From Kitagawia praeruptora (lineage: Eukaryota > Streptophyta > Magnoliopsida > Apiales > Apiaceae), in the NCBI GenBank assembly GCA_037693485.1, contig CM075345.1:106262001-106326000 (forward strand): a stretch of DNA of 64,000 nucleotides, given 5' to 3'. The notes below the pieces were generated by a model. It saw nothing but the letters and a program-made list of their open reading frames with translations. It searched no databases and had not been told where the DNA came from. The number at the start of each line of letters is the position of its first letter. Position 1 is the first letter of the stretch. The position numbers and the translations under genes are program-made. Below, one piece after another: positions 56,569 to 64,000 of this stretch.

Positions 56569-57458
56569 TGTAACACCCCCAGATCCGGGGTCAGGGATCC
56601 GGTCGTTACGGTCTCAATTTCCATCCACAAAACCAACATAAAATAGATTACAACCTTGTGACCCAAAACAACAATGTACAACACACCCGTTATAGTCCTA
56701 GAGATGAAATCAGAGTACTTACCAAATATTATTAATCGCAAGATTGAGTTCTTACAACCCAAAGAATTTCAATTTAACCTTTACATACTATTTGCCATCC
56801 ATTTGTATGAGTCATATAATAAATACATTTTATCTCAAATGCTAACAACTAGCCTACCAATAGCTTCCTCTTCAGCAATGGTAGCTAAGACCTCAGCGAT
56901 TAACCCTCTGACAATTGTCACCTGCTTGCACCAAGTGCGCCTTGTGCGGGCCATCTGATCTAGCTGTTGTTGTGATATAATAATAAAGCAAGGGTGAGCA
57001 ATAGCCCACCAAAAAGAATATAACTAAACAGTGATAACGTATAATAGTTCAAAATATCTTTGAAACCATATGCCATGCATTAACGAATATAGTACCAGTA
57101 TGAGGTAAAAGATGAAGTTACAAGGTAACTCAAAATATATCTTTCGTGGAAATATATGCTATGTCAAAGATAAGCAAGATATTATCATTTATCATAAAAG
57201 AGGAACTTGCAGGAAAAATATTGCAATTCCAGTTTCAATCACTTTTTCACCCTGCCAACACCATTAGTGTTGCAGAAAATTTCCACCTTAACAAATGAAC
57301 TAACTCTGGAGCATTGACGCGCCAGGAGACATAACATTCACGATGATGAGTCGCAGGTTATGCTCCTCACTTTTTGTTCTCTACATGTAGAAGGAAGCAC
57401 CGACGGATTTACTTGTCTACCGCCCTCTGGAACCCCCCGGCCAGAGTATATATTTATA
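56569..57458 (-). repeat. Gypsy LTR, 5' type (interrupted by Athila)
   Basis: Plus strand begins TGTAACACCCCCAGATCCGGGGTC and GGTCGTTACGG, the same end layout as 14860 and 34098. It also carries a GC-rich passage near 57400-57440 (CCGCCCTCTGGAACCCC) that parallels 15820-15900 of the other LTR. It breaks off near 57458 where Athila sequence starts; its remainder should lie beyond the window. Confidence 0.75.
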
Positions 57459-58923
57459 TGTATTTTACATGATTTTTTTCCTCATATTAATTCTATTTTG
57501 CATTTAATTGGATTTTTATTAAATAAATTATAATGTTTTATTGTAGGAAGCAAGGAATCCTAAACTTGGAAGGATTGGAGAATAAAGAGCTGATTTTGGA
57601 GATTTTTTAGAGGAAATTCGTAATATTGGGCTATACGGGTCGCCTACACTGTTTGGGCCGTATCTTGAGTTCCAGAAGTCAGAATTTGACGATCTTACTG
57701 TCCACGCGAAACTTGGAGAATTTTCTTTAATTCCAAGGTGGTCCAAAGAGCAAAATCGCACTGGAACAGCCCAGAAACAGAGGAGCAAAGTCAGCAGCGA
57801 ATTTTACATTAAAATCCTATTCAATTATGGATTCCTTTTTGTAAATTTATTAAAACATTAAAAATACTTTTATTAGGGGTGAGAGATCAGATTTTATTAG
57901 GAGTTTTTTATTATTTGCTTTAGAGAGGAAGATAGACACGCGATTTTACATACACTTTATCGAGGGTTTACAGAAGTTTTTCTTCTACGCAGAGCAGAAG
58001 AAGGAGATTGACACATCTTTTAGAAGCAAAGCAAGGAGAATAAATCTGTATTCTTATTAGAACAATTGGTTCTAGTATTCGGTTTGGATTTCAATTATTT
58101 GTTCCTCTTAATTCAGTTTTTATATATCTATTCCAAGATTTGTTTTAATTATGTTATCAATTGAACCCATGATGGTGCTAAGTTCACTCATGAACTAATC
58201 ATTATCATGGGGTTCTAATGGATTCGATTTCATAATTATTGTGGATGACATGTGATCGATGTTGGGTGATTTTATTGTGATAATCTGATATGGTTTGATT
58301 TAATTGATAGATGTGTAGCTAGCATCTAGTTTATTAATCCTTGATGATTGCGAAAGTGGATTCTAGGATTGAGAATATGCCATATTAGCATGGGTTCATG
58401 AATTAATTGTTTATTCTTGATTAGTAGTATGATTTTACCCAATTCATATTGCCCCGTGTAATTACAAAAGATAACTTGTGCTTAAACCAATTGTGTTTCC
58501 AGATTGTATAGACATATATGATTTGAATATAATGTGGAGTCCTCTTGATTTCTATCTCTTGTGGATATTAAGTGGTATGATATGAGTGTACTGAAAGGTA
58601 GCTCGTATTATTGTCGTGTTATCTGATTAATTATCTTGTTTATCACCTGTGTCGATTTACTGTGTCAACCTTTAGTGAAGTTTCGATGAAATTGGAATCC
58701 CATGCCTTCTCATATTAAGAACTCTTTTCTAATTTACTTGCACTTAGTTAATTAAATTAGTTTAAACAAAAACCCAATTTGATAATTGTTCAAGCATTAA
58801 GAAGTAACCATACACTATTGCATACGCACTAAAAATTGGCATTACACCTAGTCTCTGCGGAACGAATATTACTTATCACTTGCTATTTGTGATCGCGTAT
58901 ACTTGCGTGTTTACGAGTCAACA
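57459..58923 (+). repeat. Athila 5' LTR
   Basis: About 1465 bp, ending ACGAGTCAACA. It shares the order and many words of the 24085 LTR (GACGATCTTACTGTCCACGCG; GAACCCATGATG; TGATCGCGTATACTTGCGTG), showing common origin, but is too diverged to be the same family. The start is approximate. Confidence 0.75.
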
Positions 58924-58929
58924 AGTTTT

Positions 58930-58947
58930 TGGCGCCGCTGCCGGGGA
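58930..58947 (+). promoter_or_regulatory. Athila primer-binding site
   Basis: TGGCGCCGCTGCCGGGGA, 6 bases after the LTR end, the Athila-type site usually assigned to tRNA-Asp. Confidence 0.85.
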
Positions 58948-59074
58948 CTTCGGTGTTAATTGTAGTTTATGTGCTTGTCAGCAGTGGTCGTTATAGATTA
59001 CTGACTTGAATTTAGTTTTGTTTACTTATTATCTCGTGTCTTTCTACTCTTTGTACTCAGGTACTTGAACGTGC

Positions 59075-60364
59075 ATGCTAACACGATCTAAAGCTAGAGC
59101 TCAAGCGGAGTTAGAAAAACCAAGCGAGGTAATCTTACTACCGGAAGAAGTTGCTCTTTTCGGGATGGACGAGGCTAATGCTAATGCTAATCCACCGGTA
59201 CAGCCAAAGGCACTCATGGAATATTCTAGACCAAAAATCAATGATATACAGTCTAGTATCATCAGGCCAGCTATCGCAGCGAATACCTTCGAAATTAAGC
59301 CTGGTACTATCCAAATGGTGCAGAACACAGTGCAGTTTGGGGGTGGTGTAACAGAGGATCCTAATATGCACATTCGAAATTTTATCGAAATTTGTGACAC
59401 CTTCAAATTCAATGGTGTTTCTGATGATGCTGTGAAGCTGAGACTCTTCCCTTTCTCTTTAAGGGACAAAGCCAAAGGTTGGTTACATTCTTTACCGGCT
59501 GGGTCCATCACTACTTGGGATGAGCTTGCACAAAAATTTCTCTTGAAATTCTTTCCTATGGCGAAAACAGCTGCCATCAGGAATGCTATTGCTCAGTTTG
59601 CTCAGGCACAGGGTGAGTCATTGTGTGAAGCTTGGGAGCGTTATAAGGAGATGCTCAGGAAATGCCCCCATCATGGAATGCCAGAATGGATGATCATAAA
59701 TAGCTTCTATAATGGACTTGGAAGTCAATCTAGGCCTATGGTAGATGCTGCTTCTGGTGGAGCGTTGTGGGCTAAAAGCTATGAGGAAGCCTATGATCTG
59801 ATTGAAATGATGGCTGCGAATGAGTACCAAAATCCTTCACAGAGACTGCAACCAAGCAAAGTAGCAGGAGTTCTTCAAGTTGATACCGCTACTGCTCTGT
59901 CAGCTCAGTTAGAAGCTCTGAACTTAAAGGTGGATTCTTTGGCTAATCGCGGGATGCAACAGGTAGCTAGCATCTATGAGCTATGTGCAGGTGGACATGA
60001 CACTCGTCAATGTGCCATATCTAATGAGTCAGCTCAGTTCGTGAGCAACTTCCAAAGGCCCCAACAGCCAGTTCCTAACACATATCATCCGAACAACAGG
60101 AATCACCCTAACTTTAACTGGGGTAATAGTCAGAACAATATGCAGCAGTCATCTTATTCTTCTCCTAACCAGCAGTTTGGGGGTAGACAGTCCAATCCTT
60201 CGGGAATGCAGCAGCAGTATGTGCCGAGGCATCAATATCAGCCTCTAGGATTTCAGCAGCAGTCAAGTGAGAAACCTGAACTAGAAGAATTGAGAGCGAT
60301 GGTCAAGAGTCAAGCAGTATCACTTCAGAGTCAGGCTTCTTCTCTCAAAACTTTGGAAAATTAG
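59075..60364 (+). CDS. gag: Athila gag
   Basis: 429 codons from ATG (MLTRSKARAQAE) to TAG 60362. Capsid (retrotrans_gag) core at about residues 85-230: PNMHIRNFIEICDTFKFNGV, LRLFPFSLRDKAKGWL, WDELAQKFLLKFFP, ESLCEAWERYKEMLRKCPHHG and INSFYNGL. The zinc knuckle is damaged: it reads YELCAGGHDTRQC with Tyr (TAT at 59975-59977) where a first Cys is expected. A Gln/Asn/Pro-rich region and a coiled coil (ELRAMVKSQ to LKTLEN) follow. The TAG sits where the family normally has Gln (CAG), before IGQLANAL, so gag-pol was one frame and the stop is a C-to-T change. Confidence 0.88.
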   Translation: MLTRSKARAQAELEKPSEVILLPEEVALFGMDEANANANPPVQPKALMEYSRPKINDIQSSIIRPAIAANTFEIKPGTIQMVQNTVQFGGGVTEDPNMHIRNFIEICDTFKFNGVSDDAVKLRLFPFSLRDKAKGWLHSLPAGSITTWDELAQKFLLKFFPMAKTAAIRNAIAQFAQAQGESLCEAWERYKEMLRKCPHHGMPEWMIINSFYNGLGSQSRPMVDAASGGALWAKSYEEAYDLIEMMAANEYQNPSQRLQPSKVAGVLQVDTATALSAQLEALNLKVDSLANRGMQQVASIYELCAGGHDTRQCAISNESAQFVSNFQRPQQPVPNTYHPNNRNHPNFNWGNSQNNMQQSSYSSPNQQFGGRQSNPSGMQQQYVPRHQYQPLGFQQQSSEKPELEELRAMVKSQAVSLQSQASSLKTLEN

Positions 60365-62251
60365 ATTGGGCAACTTGCAAATGCCCTTCTCCATAGACAG
60401 CAAGGAAGTCTTCCGAGCAACACAGAACCTAATCCAGGGAAACAGGATGGCAAGGAACAGGTACAAGCTATTACTCTACGATCAGGAAAAGTCATAGGGG
60501 GGACAGAAGTGGAACAGAATTCAGAACATGCAGAGCAAGAGGAAGTTGCAATAAAGGAAAAACAGCCACTCCCTCAATCAGCCAAGCAGTCGGTTCCTTC
60601 AGAGGCTAATCCTCCAGTCTATCCGCCTCCACCATTTCCTCAAAGGGTTCAGAAACAGAAGCTGGATCAGCAATTTGGCAAATTTCTGGAGGTATTTAAA
60701 AAGTTGCATATCAACATCCCATTTGCTGAGGCTTTGGAACAAATGCCTAGTTATGCCAAATTTATGAAGGGAATTCTCTCGAAGAAGTTAAAGCTAGCTG
60801 ATTTCGAGACGGTTGCATTGACTGAGGAATGTAGTGCAATCTTGCAACAAAAACTACCTCCAAAGCTGAAGGATCCAGGGAGCTTCACTATTCCCTGCAA
60901 GATTGGTAATGTGTCATTTAACAAATGCTTGTGTGATCTTGGTGCAAGTATTAATCTGATGCCTCTCTCAGTTTTCATGACACTTGGACTTCCCGACCCA
61001 AAACCAACCAATATCTCCTTGCAGCTAGCTGACAGGTCAGTTACATATCCTCGTGGAATCGTGGAAGATGTCTTAGTCAAAGTGGATAAACTCATTTTTC
61101 CCGCCGACTTCGTCATCTTGGACTTTGAGGAAGATAAGAACATCCCTATCATCTTGGGAAGGCCCTTCTTGGCCACTGGCAAAACGTTGATTGATGTTCA
61201 GAAAGGGGAGCTGACTATGAGAGTGCATGATCAAGACGTTACCTTCAATGTTTTTAAAGCCATGCAACTCCCAACTGAAGAGGAAGAATGTTTCAGACTT
61301 GATATGGTTCAATCAGTGCAGCATGAGGAAATGAATCAGTTGTGGAAGGCAGATGCCTTGGTAAGCACTTTACAAGGGGATTCTGATTCTGAAGATGAAG
61401 AAATTGCAGAATGTGTTCAATTGTTGAATGCTAGCCCCTACCAAAGGAAATTCAGTGTTCCACCAGAATCACTTGGCTTAGCTGAGCTTCAAAAATCACA
61501 GATTCGTCTAAAGCCATCTATTGAAGAAGCTCCTGAACTTGAACTCAAGCCACTACCGGATCATTTAAGGTATGCCTTTCTTGGTGAAGTGTCTACATTA
61601 CCTGTTATTATTGATTCTAACCTGTCAGGTAGTGAGGAAGAAAAACTCTTGCGGATTCTGAGAGAGTTCAAATCAGCCATAGGGTGGACCATAGCAGACA
61701 TCAAGGGCATCAGCCCCTCTTACTGCATGCACAAAATTCCAATGGAGGAAGGAAGCAAACCCTCCGTGGAACATCAAAGGAGGCTAAACCCCATCATGAA
61801 GGAAGTTGTCAAGAAGGAGATTCTTAAATGGCTAGATGCAGGCATTATCTATCCCATCTCGGATAGTTCTTGGGTGAGCCCCGTTCAGTGTGTACCAAAG
61901 AAAGGGGGTATGACAGTGGTAACCAATGAGAAGAATGAGCTTATTCCGACTCGGACAGTCACAGGTTGGAGAGTGTGTATGGACTACAGGAAACTGAACA
62001 AGGCTACTAGGAAGGATCATTTTCCTCTACCGTTCATTGATCAGATGCTGGACAGATTAGCTGGTCACGAGTACTACTATTTACTAGATGGGTATTCAGG
62101 CTATAATCAGATTGCCATAGCTCCGGAAGATCAGGAAAAGACCACCTTCACTTGCCCGTTTGGCACTTTTGCTTTCCGACGGGTTTCTTTTGGTCTTTGT
62201 GGTGCTCCAGCCACTTTCCAAAGATGCATGATGGCTATTTTTTTTATATGA
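60365..62251 (+). CDS. pol: Athila pol, protease and N-terminal reverse transcriptase
   Basis: Same frame as gag; open from 60365 to TGA 62249, with first ATG at 60509. IGQLANALLHRQQG and ITLRSGK lead into a Pro-rich linker, then retroviral-type aspartic protease (CKIGNVSFNKCLCDLGASIN, catalytic D at 60935; later IPIILGRPFL). RT begins near 61600: KIPMEEGSKPSVEHQRRLNP, AGIIYPISDSSWVSPVQCVP, VCMDYRKLNKATRKDHFPLP, DGYSGYNQI and FGLCGAPATFQRCM. It ends prematurely in a run of eight T (62238-62245), just before the catalytic MDD box. Confidence 0.9.
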   Translation: MGQLANALLHRQQGSLPSNTEPNPGKQDGKEQVQAITLRSGKVIGGTEVEQNSEHAEQEEVAIKEKQPLPQSAKQSVPSEANPPVYPPPPFPQRVQKQKLDQQFGKFLEVFKKLHINIPFAEALEQMPSYAKFMKGILSKKLKLADFETVALTEECSAILQQKLPPKLKDPGSFTIPCKIGNVSFNKCLCDLGASINLMPLSVFMTLGLPDPKPTNISLQLADRSVTYPRGIVEDVLVKVDKLIFPADFVILDFEEDKNIPIILGRPFLATGKTLIDVQKGELTMRVHDQDVTFNVFKAMQLPTEEEECFRLDMVQSVQHEEMNQLWKADALVSTLQGDSDSEDEEIAECVQLLNASPYQRKFSVPPESLGLAELQKSQIRLKPSIEEAPELELKPLPDHLRYAFLGEVSTLPVIIDSNLSGSEEEKLLRILREFKSAIGWTIADIKGISPSYCMHKIPMEEGSKPSVEHQRRLNPIMKEVVKKEILKWLDAGIIYPISDSSWVSPVQCVPKKGGMTVVTNEKNELIPTRTVTGWRVCMDYRKLNKATRKDHFPLPFIDQMLDRLAGHEYYYLLDGYSGYNQIAIAPEDQEKTTFTCPFGTFAFRRVSFGLCGAPATFQRCMMAIFFI

Positions 62252-64000
62252 TTGGGATTAATGTGAAAGTCTTCATGGATGATTTCTCTGTGTTTGGGTC
62301 TTCGTATGACGAATGTTTGCATAATCTGAGCATGGTGTTGAAACGGTGTGTCGAGACAAATCTAGTGCTCAACTGGGAGAAGTGCCACTTCATGGTACAG
62401 GAAGGCATCATTCTAGGACACAAGGTGTCTAGAAAGGGTTTAGAAGTGGACAAGGCCAAGCTGGAGACAATCGAGAAACTTCCTACGCCTATCTCAGTCA
62501 AGGGAATTCGCAGCTTTCTAGGACACGCCGGGTTCTATAGGCGTTTTATAAAGGATTTCTCTAAAATCACAAAGCCACTCTGCAGTCTACTAGAGAAGGA
62601 TACTGCTTTTAAATTCACTGATGAATGCTTGAGAGCATTTGAGCATTTGAAAAAGAAGTTGACAACTACTCCAATCATTACGGCTCCTAACTGGGATGAG
62701 CCATTCGAGATGATGTGTGACGCAAGTGATTTCGCCGTGGGCGTGGTTCTCGGGCAACGGAAGATGAAGGTGTTTCATGTGGTTTACTATGCTAGTAAGA
62801 CCCTAAATGATGCACAGCTGAATTATACAACCACTGAAAAGGAACTTTTGGCAGTTGTCTACGGGTTCGAAAAATTCAGATCCTACTTGCTTGGTGCAAA
62901 GGTCACGGTCTACACAGACCACGCAGCCATCAGATATTTACTCTCCAAAAAGGGTGCTAAACCCCGATTGATTCGATGGGTACTCTTGCTTCAGGAGTTC
63001 GAGCTAGAAATTAAAGAAAGAAAGGGGACTGAAAATCAAGTGGCTGACCATCTCTCAAGATTGGAGTGGGGCGAGGAAAATAAGAAGGATGAGACTCTCA
63101 TCAATGAACACTTTCCGGACGAGCAGTTGTTTCTTGTGCAAGGTGAAGTACCTTGGTTTGCTGACTTTGTGAATTATTTGGTGAGCAATGTAATCCCATC
63201 TGAATTCTCTTATGCTCAAAAGAAGAAATTTTTGCATGATGTGAAATGGTACCGTTGGGACGAGCCTTACTTGTTCAAGCAAGGACCGGATAAGCTTCTT
63301 CGGCGTTGTATTCCATATAGTGAGACGGAAGGAATATTGCGAGATTGTCATGACACTATCTATGGTGGACATTATGGTGGAGATAAGACCGCTGCTCGAG
63401 TGCTTCAAGCTGGATTTTTCTGGCCGACTCTATTCAAGGATGCTCATCAGTTCGTGATGAGATGTGATCGATGCCAAAGAGTTGGTAATATTTCGAGGAG
63501 GAACGAGATGCCTCTAAATAATATGCTTGAAGTGGAGGTTTTTGATGTTTGGGGGATCGACTTCATGGGACCTTTTGTTCCCTCATGCAACAACCAGTAC
63601 ATTCTTTTGGCAGTGGATTATGTATCCAAATGGGTTGAGGTGAAAGCTCTACCGACGAACGATGCTAAGGTAGTACTCAACTTTCTACACAAACAGATCT
63701 TCACTCGTTTTGGAACTCCTCGTGCTATTATCAGTGATGAAGGAACTCATTTTTGCAATCGCCAGTTTACAGCTTTATTAGCCAAGTATCGAGTATCTCA
63801 CCGCGTTGCAACAGCCTATCATCCTCAAACAAATGGGCAAGTCGAGGTTTCGAATCGAGAAATCAAAAGAATCTTGGAAAAGGTAGTGAATCCTTCGAGG
63901 AAAGATTGGTCCCTGAAATTAGATGAAGCCGTATGGGCCTACAGGACAGCGTATAAAACTCCTTTGGGAATGTCACCCTTCCAGTTGGTCTATGGGAAAG
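62248..64000 (+). CDS. pol: Athila pol, C-terminal RT, RNase H and integrase (partial)
   Basis: Continuation in another frame after the T-run; no stop seen to the window end (584 codons). RT catalytic FMDD at 62272-62283; connection FLGHAGFYRRFI; RNase H with MCDASDFAVGVVLGQ, TEKELLAVVYGFEKFR and YTDHAAIRYL; HHCC zinc domain (CHDTIYGGHYGG and CDRCQR); integrase core with D at 63559 (WGIDFMGPF), D at 63736 (ISDEGTHF) and E at 63844 (NGQVEVSNRE), 35 residues apart. Only one indel in the T-run separates it from the preceding ORF, so pol is otherwise intact as far as visible. The frame could also reflect a homopolymer read error. Confidence 0.9.
   Translation, partial: MIGINVKVFMDDFSVFGSSYDECLHNLSMVLKRCVETNLVLNWEKCHFMVQEGIILGHKVSRKGLEVDKAKLETIEKLPTPISVKGIRSFLGHAGFYRRFIKDFSKITKPLCSLLEKDTAFKFTDECLRAFEHLKKKLTTTPIITAPNWDEPFEMMCDASDFAVGVVLGQRKMKVFHVVYYASKTLNDAQLNYTTTEKELLAVVYGFEKFRSYLLGAKVTVYTDHAAIRYLLSKKGAKPRLIRWVLLLQEFELEIKERKGTENQVADHLSRLEWGEENKKDETLINEHFPDEQLFLVQGEVPWFADFVNYLVSNVIPSEFSYAQKKKFLHDVKWYRWDEPYLFKQGPDKLLRRCIPYSETEGILRDCHDTIYGGHYGGDKTAARVLQAGFFWPTLFKDAHQFVMRCDRCQRVGNISRRNEMPLNNMLEVEVFDVWGIDFMGPFVPSCNNQYILLAVDYVSKWVEVKALPTNDAKVVLNFLHKQIFTRFGTPRAIISDEGTHFCNRQFTALLAKYRVSHRVATAYHPQTNGQVEVSNREIKRILEKVVNPSRKDWSLKLDEAVWAYRTAYKTPLGMSPFQLVYGK

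Larger units (their letters stand above)
57459..64000 (+). mobile_element. Athila-type Ty3/Gypsy element (5' part; cut by window end)
   Basis: 5' LTR, GGCGCCGC-type primer site, gag, protease, RT, RNase H and integrase in Gypsy order. The gag and protease style (no chromodomain, CDLGASIN protease) and primer site fit Athila. The exact LTR start is uncertain (TGTATTTTAC at 57459 is my choice), and the 3' half, including any env-like ORF and the 3' LTR, is outside the window. It carries one in-frame stop and one frameshift. Confidence 0.88.

Noticed and set aside
34098..57458. One single Gypsy element bounded by LTRs at 34098-55064 and 56569-57458
   Set aside because: The two LTRs share only their ends, no polypurine tract precedes 55064 on the minus strand, and LINE sequence lies there instead; two separate elements explain it better.

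Overview
This is a transposon-dense stretch of a nuclear plant genome. The host is a eudicot, judging by the Sirevirus, Athila and chromovirus families, the plant-type intron-containing gene pieces and the AT-rich background. An asterid such as an Apiaceae species is possible, but that is a weak guess. I see no intact host gene, no tRNA or rRNA gene and no CRISPR array. Almost every base can be assigned to a nested stack of LTR retrotransposons.

Layout. (1) 1-3699: exon-intron pieces of three unrelated host genes, all on the minus strand: a Twinkle-type TOPRIM primase/helicase (3186-2183), an erlin/SPFH protein (1695-1211) and a PP2C phosphatase (944-143). This looks like a Helitron or Pack-MULE transduplicate. 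(2) 3700-34097: Sirevirus-type Copia element A on the plus strand. Its 5' LTR is truncated, gag and pol are broken, and it carries a long third ORF with its own TATA-like upstream region. Its 3' LTR is split at 14859/33571 by (3) a minus-strand Ty3/Gypsy element at 14860-33565 (TSD TTGAT). That element keeps gag but has lost nearly all of pol. Two Athila-like insertions lie inside it: a solo LTR at 21375-23013 (TSD CCTTC) and a complete non-autonomous element at 24085-30808 (TSD AACGA, two 1826-bp LTRs). (4) 34098-35205 and 52726-55064: one minus-strand Gypsy-type LTR, split by (5) Sirevirus B at 35206-52720 (TSD ACACC, two 1876-bp LTRs that look about 99.5% identical by eye, yet a coding region full of stops). 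Sirevirus B is itself split by (6) a very young non-coding element at 42898-47468 (TSD GTATG, 396-bp LTRs with one visible difference). (7) 55065-56568: a LINE reverse-transcriptase scrap and the leader of another Gypsy element, whose LTR starts at 56569. (8) 57459-64000: the 5' part of an Athila element with gag-pro-RT-RH-IN, cut by the window end. It carries one premature stop, one homopolymer frameshift and one lost zinc-knuckle cysteine.

How the parts relate. Five insertions have target-site duplications that I can read directly, so the order of events is firm. Defective elements dominate: gag-only Gypsy, coding-dead Sirevirus B, the non-autonomous Athila relative and the 4.6-kb non-coding element. 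Their young LTRs imply that proteins supplied by other copies moved them. The Athila at the right end is the same broad type as the non-autonomous element at 24085-30808 and shows what such a helper looks like.

The most interesting signals are: a 9-mer (TCAACGGAT or its complement) repeated across Sirevirus A, clustered at a similar distance upstream of two different TATA boxes; a different heptamer array (GATAGTC, 14 copies) in the LTR of Sirevirus B, also just upstream of a TATA-like box; the three-gene capture block; tandem hairpins after the ORF of the non-autonomous Athila relative; and a reiterated polypurine-tract region in Sirevirus B. Identity estimates and difference counts were made by eye and are approximate.
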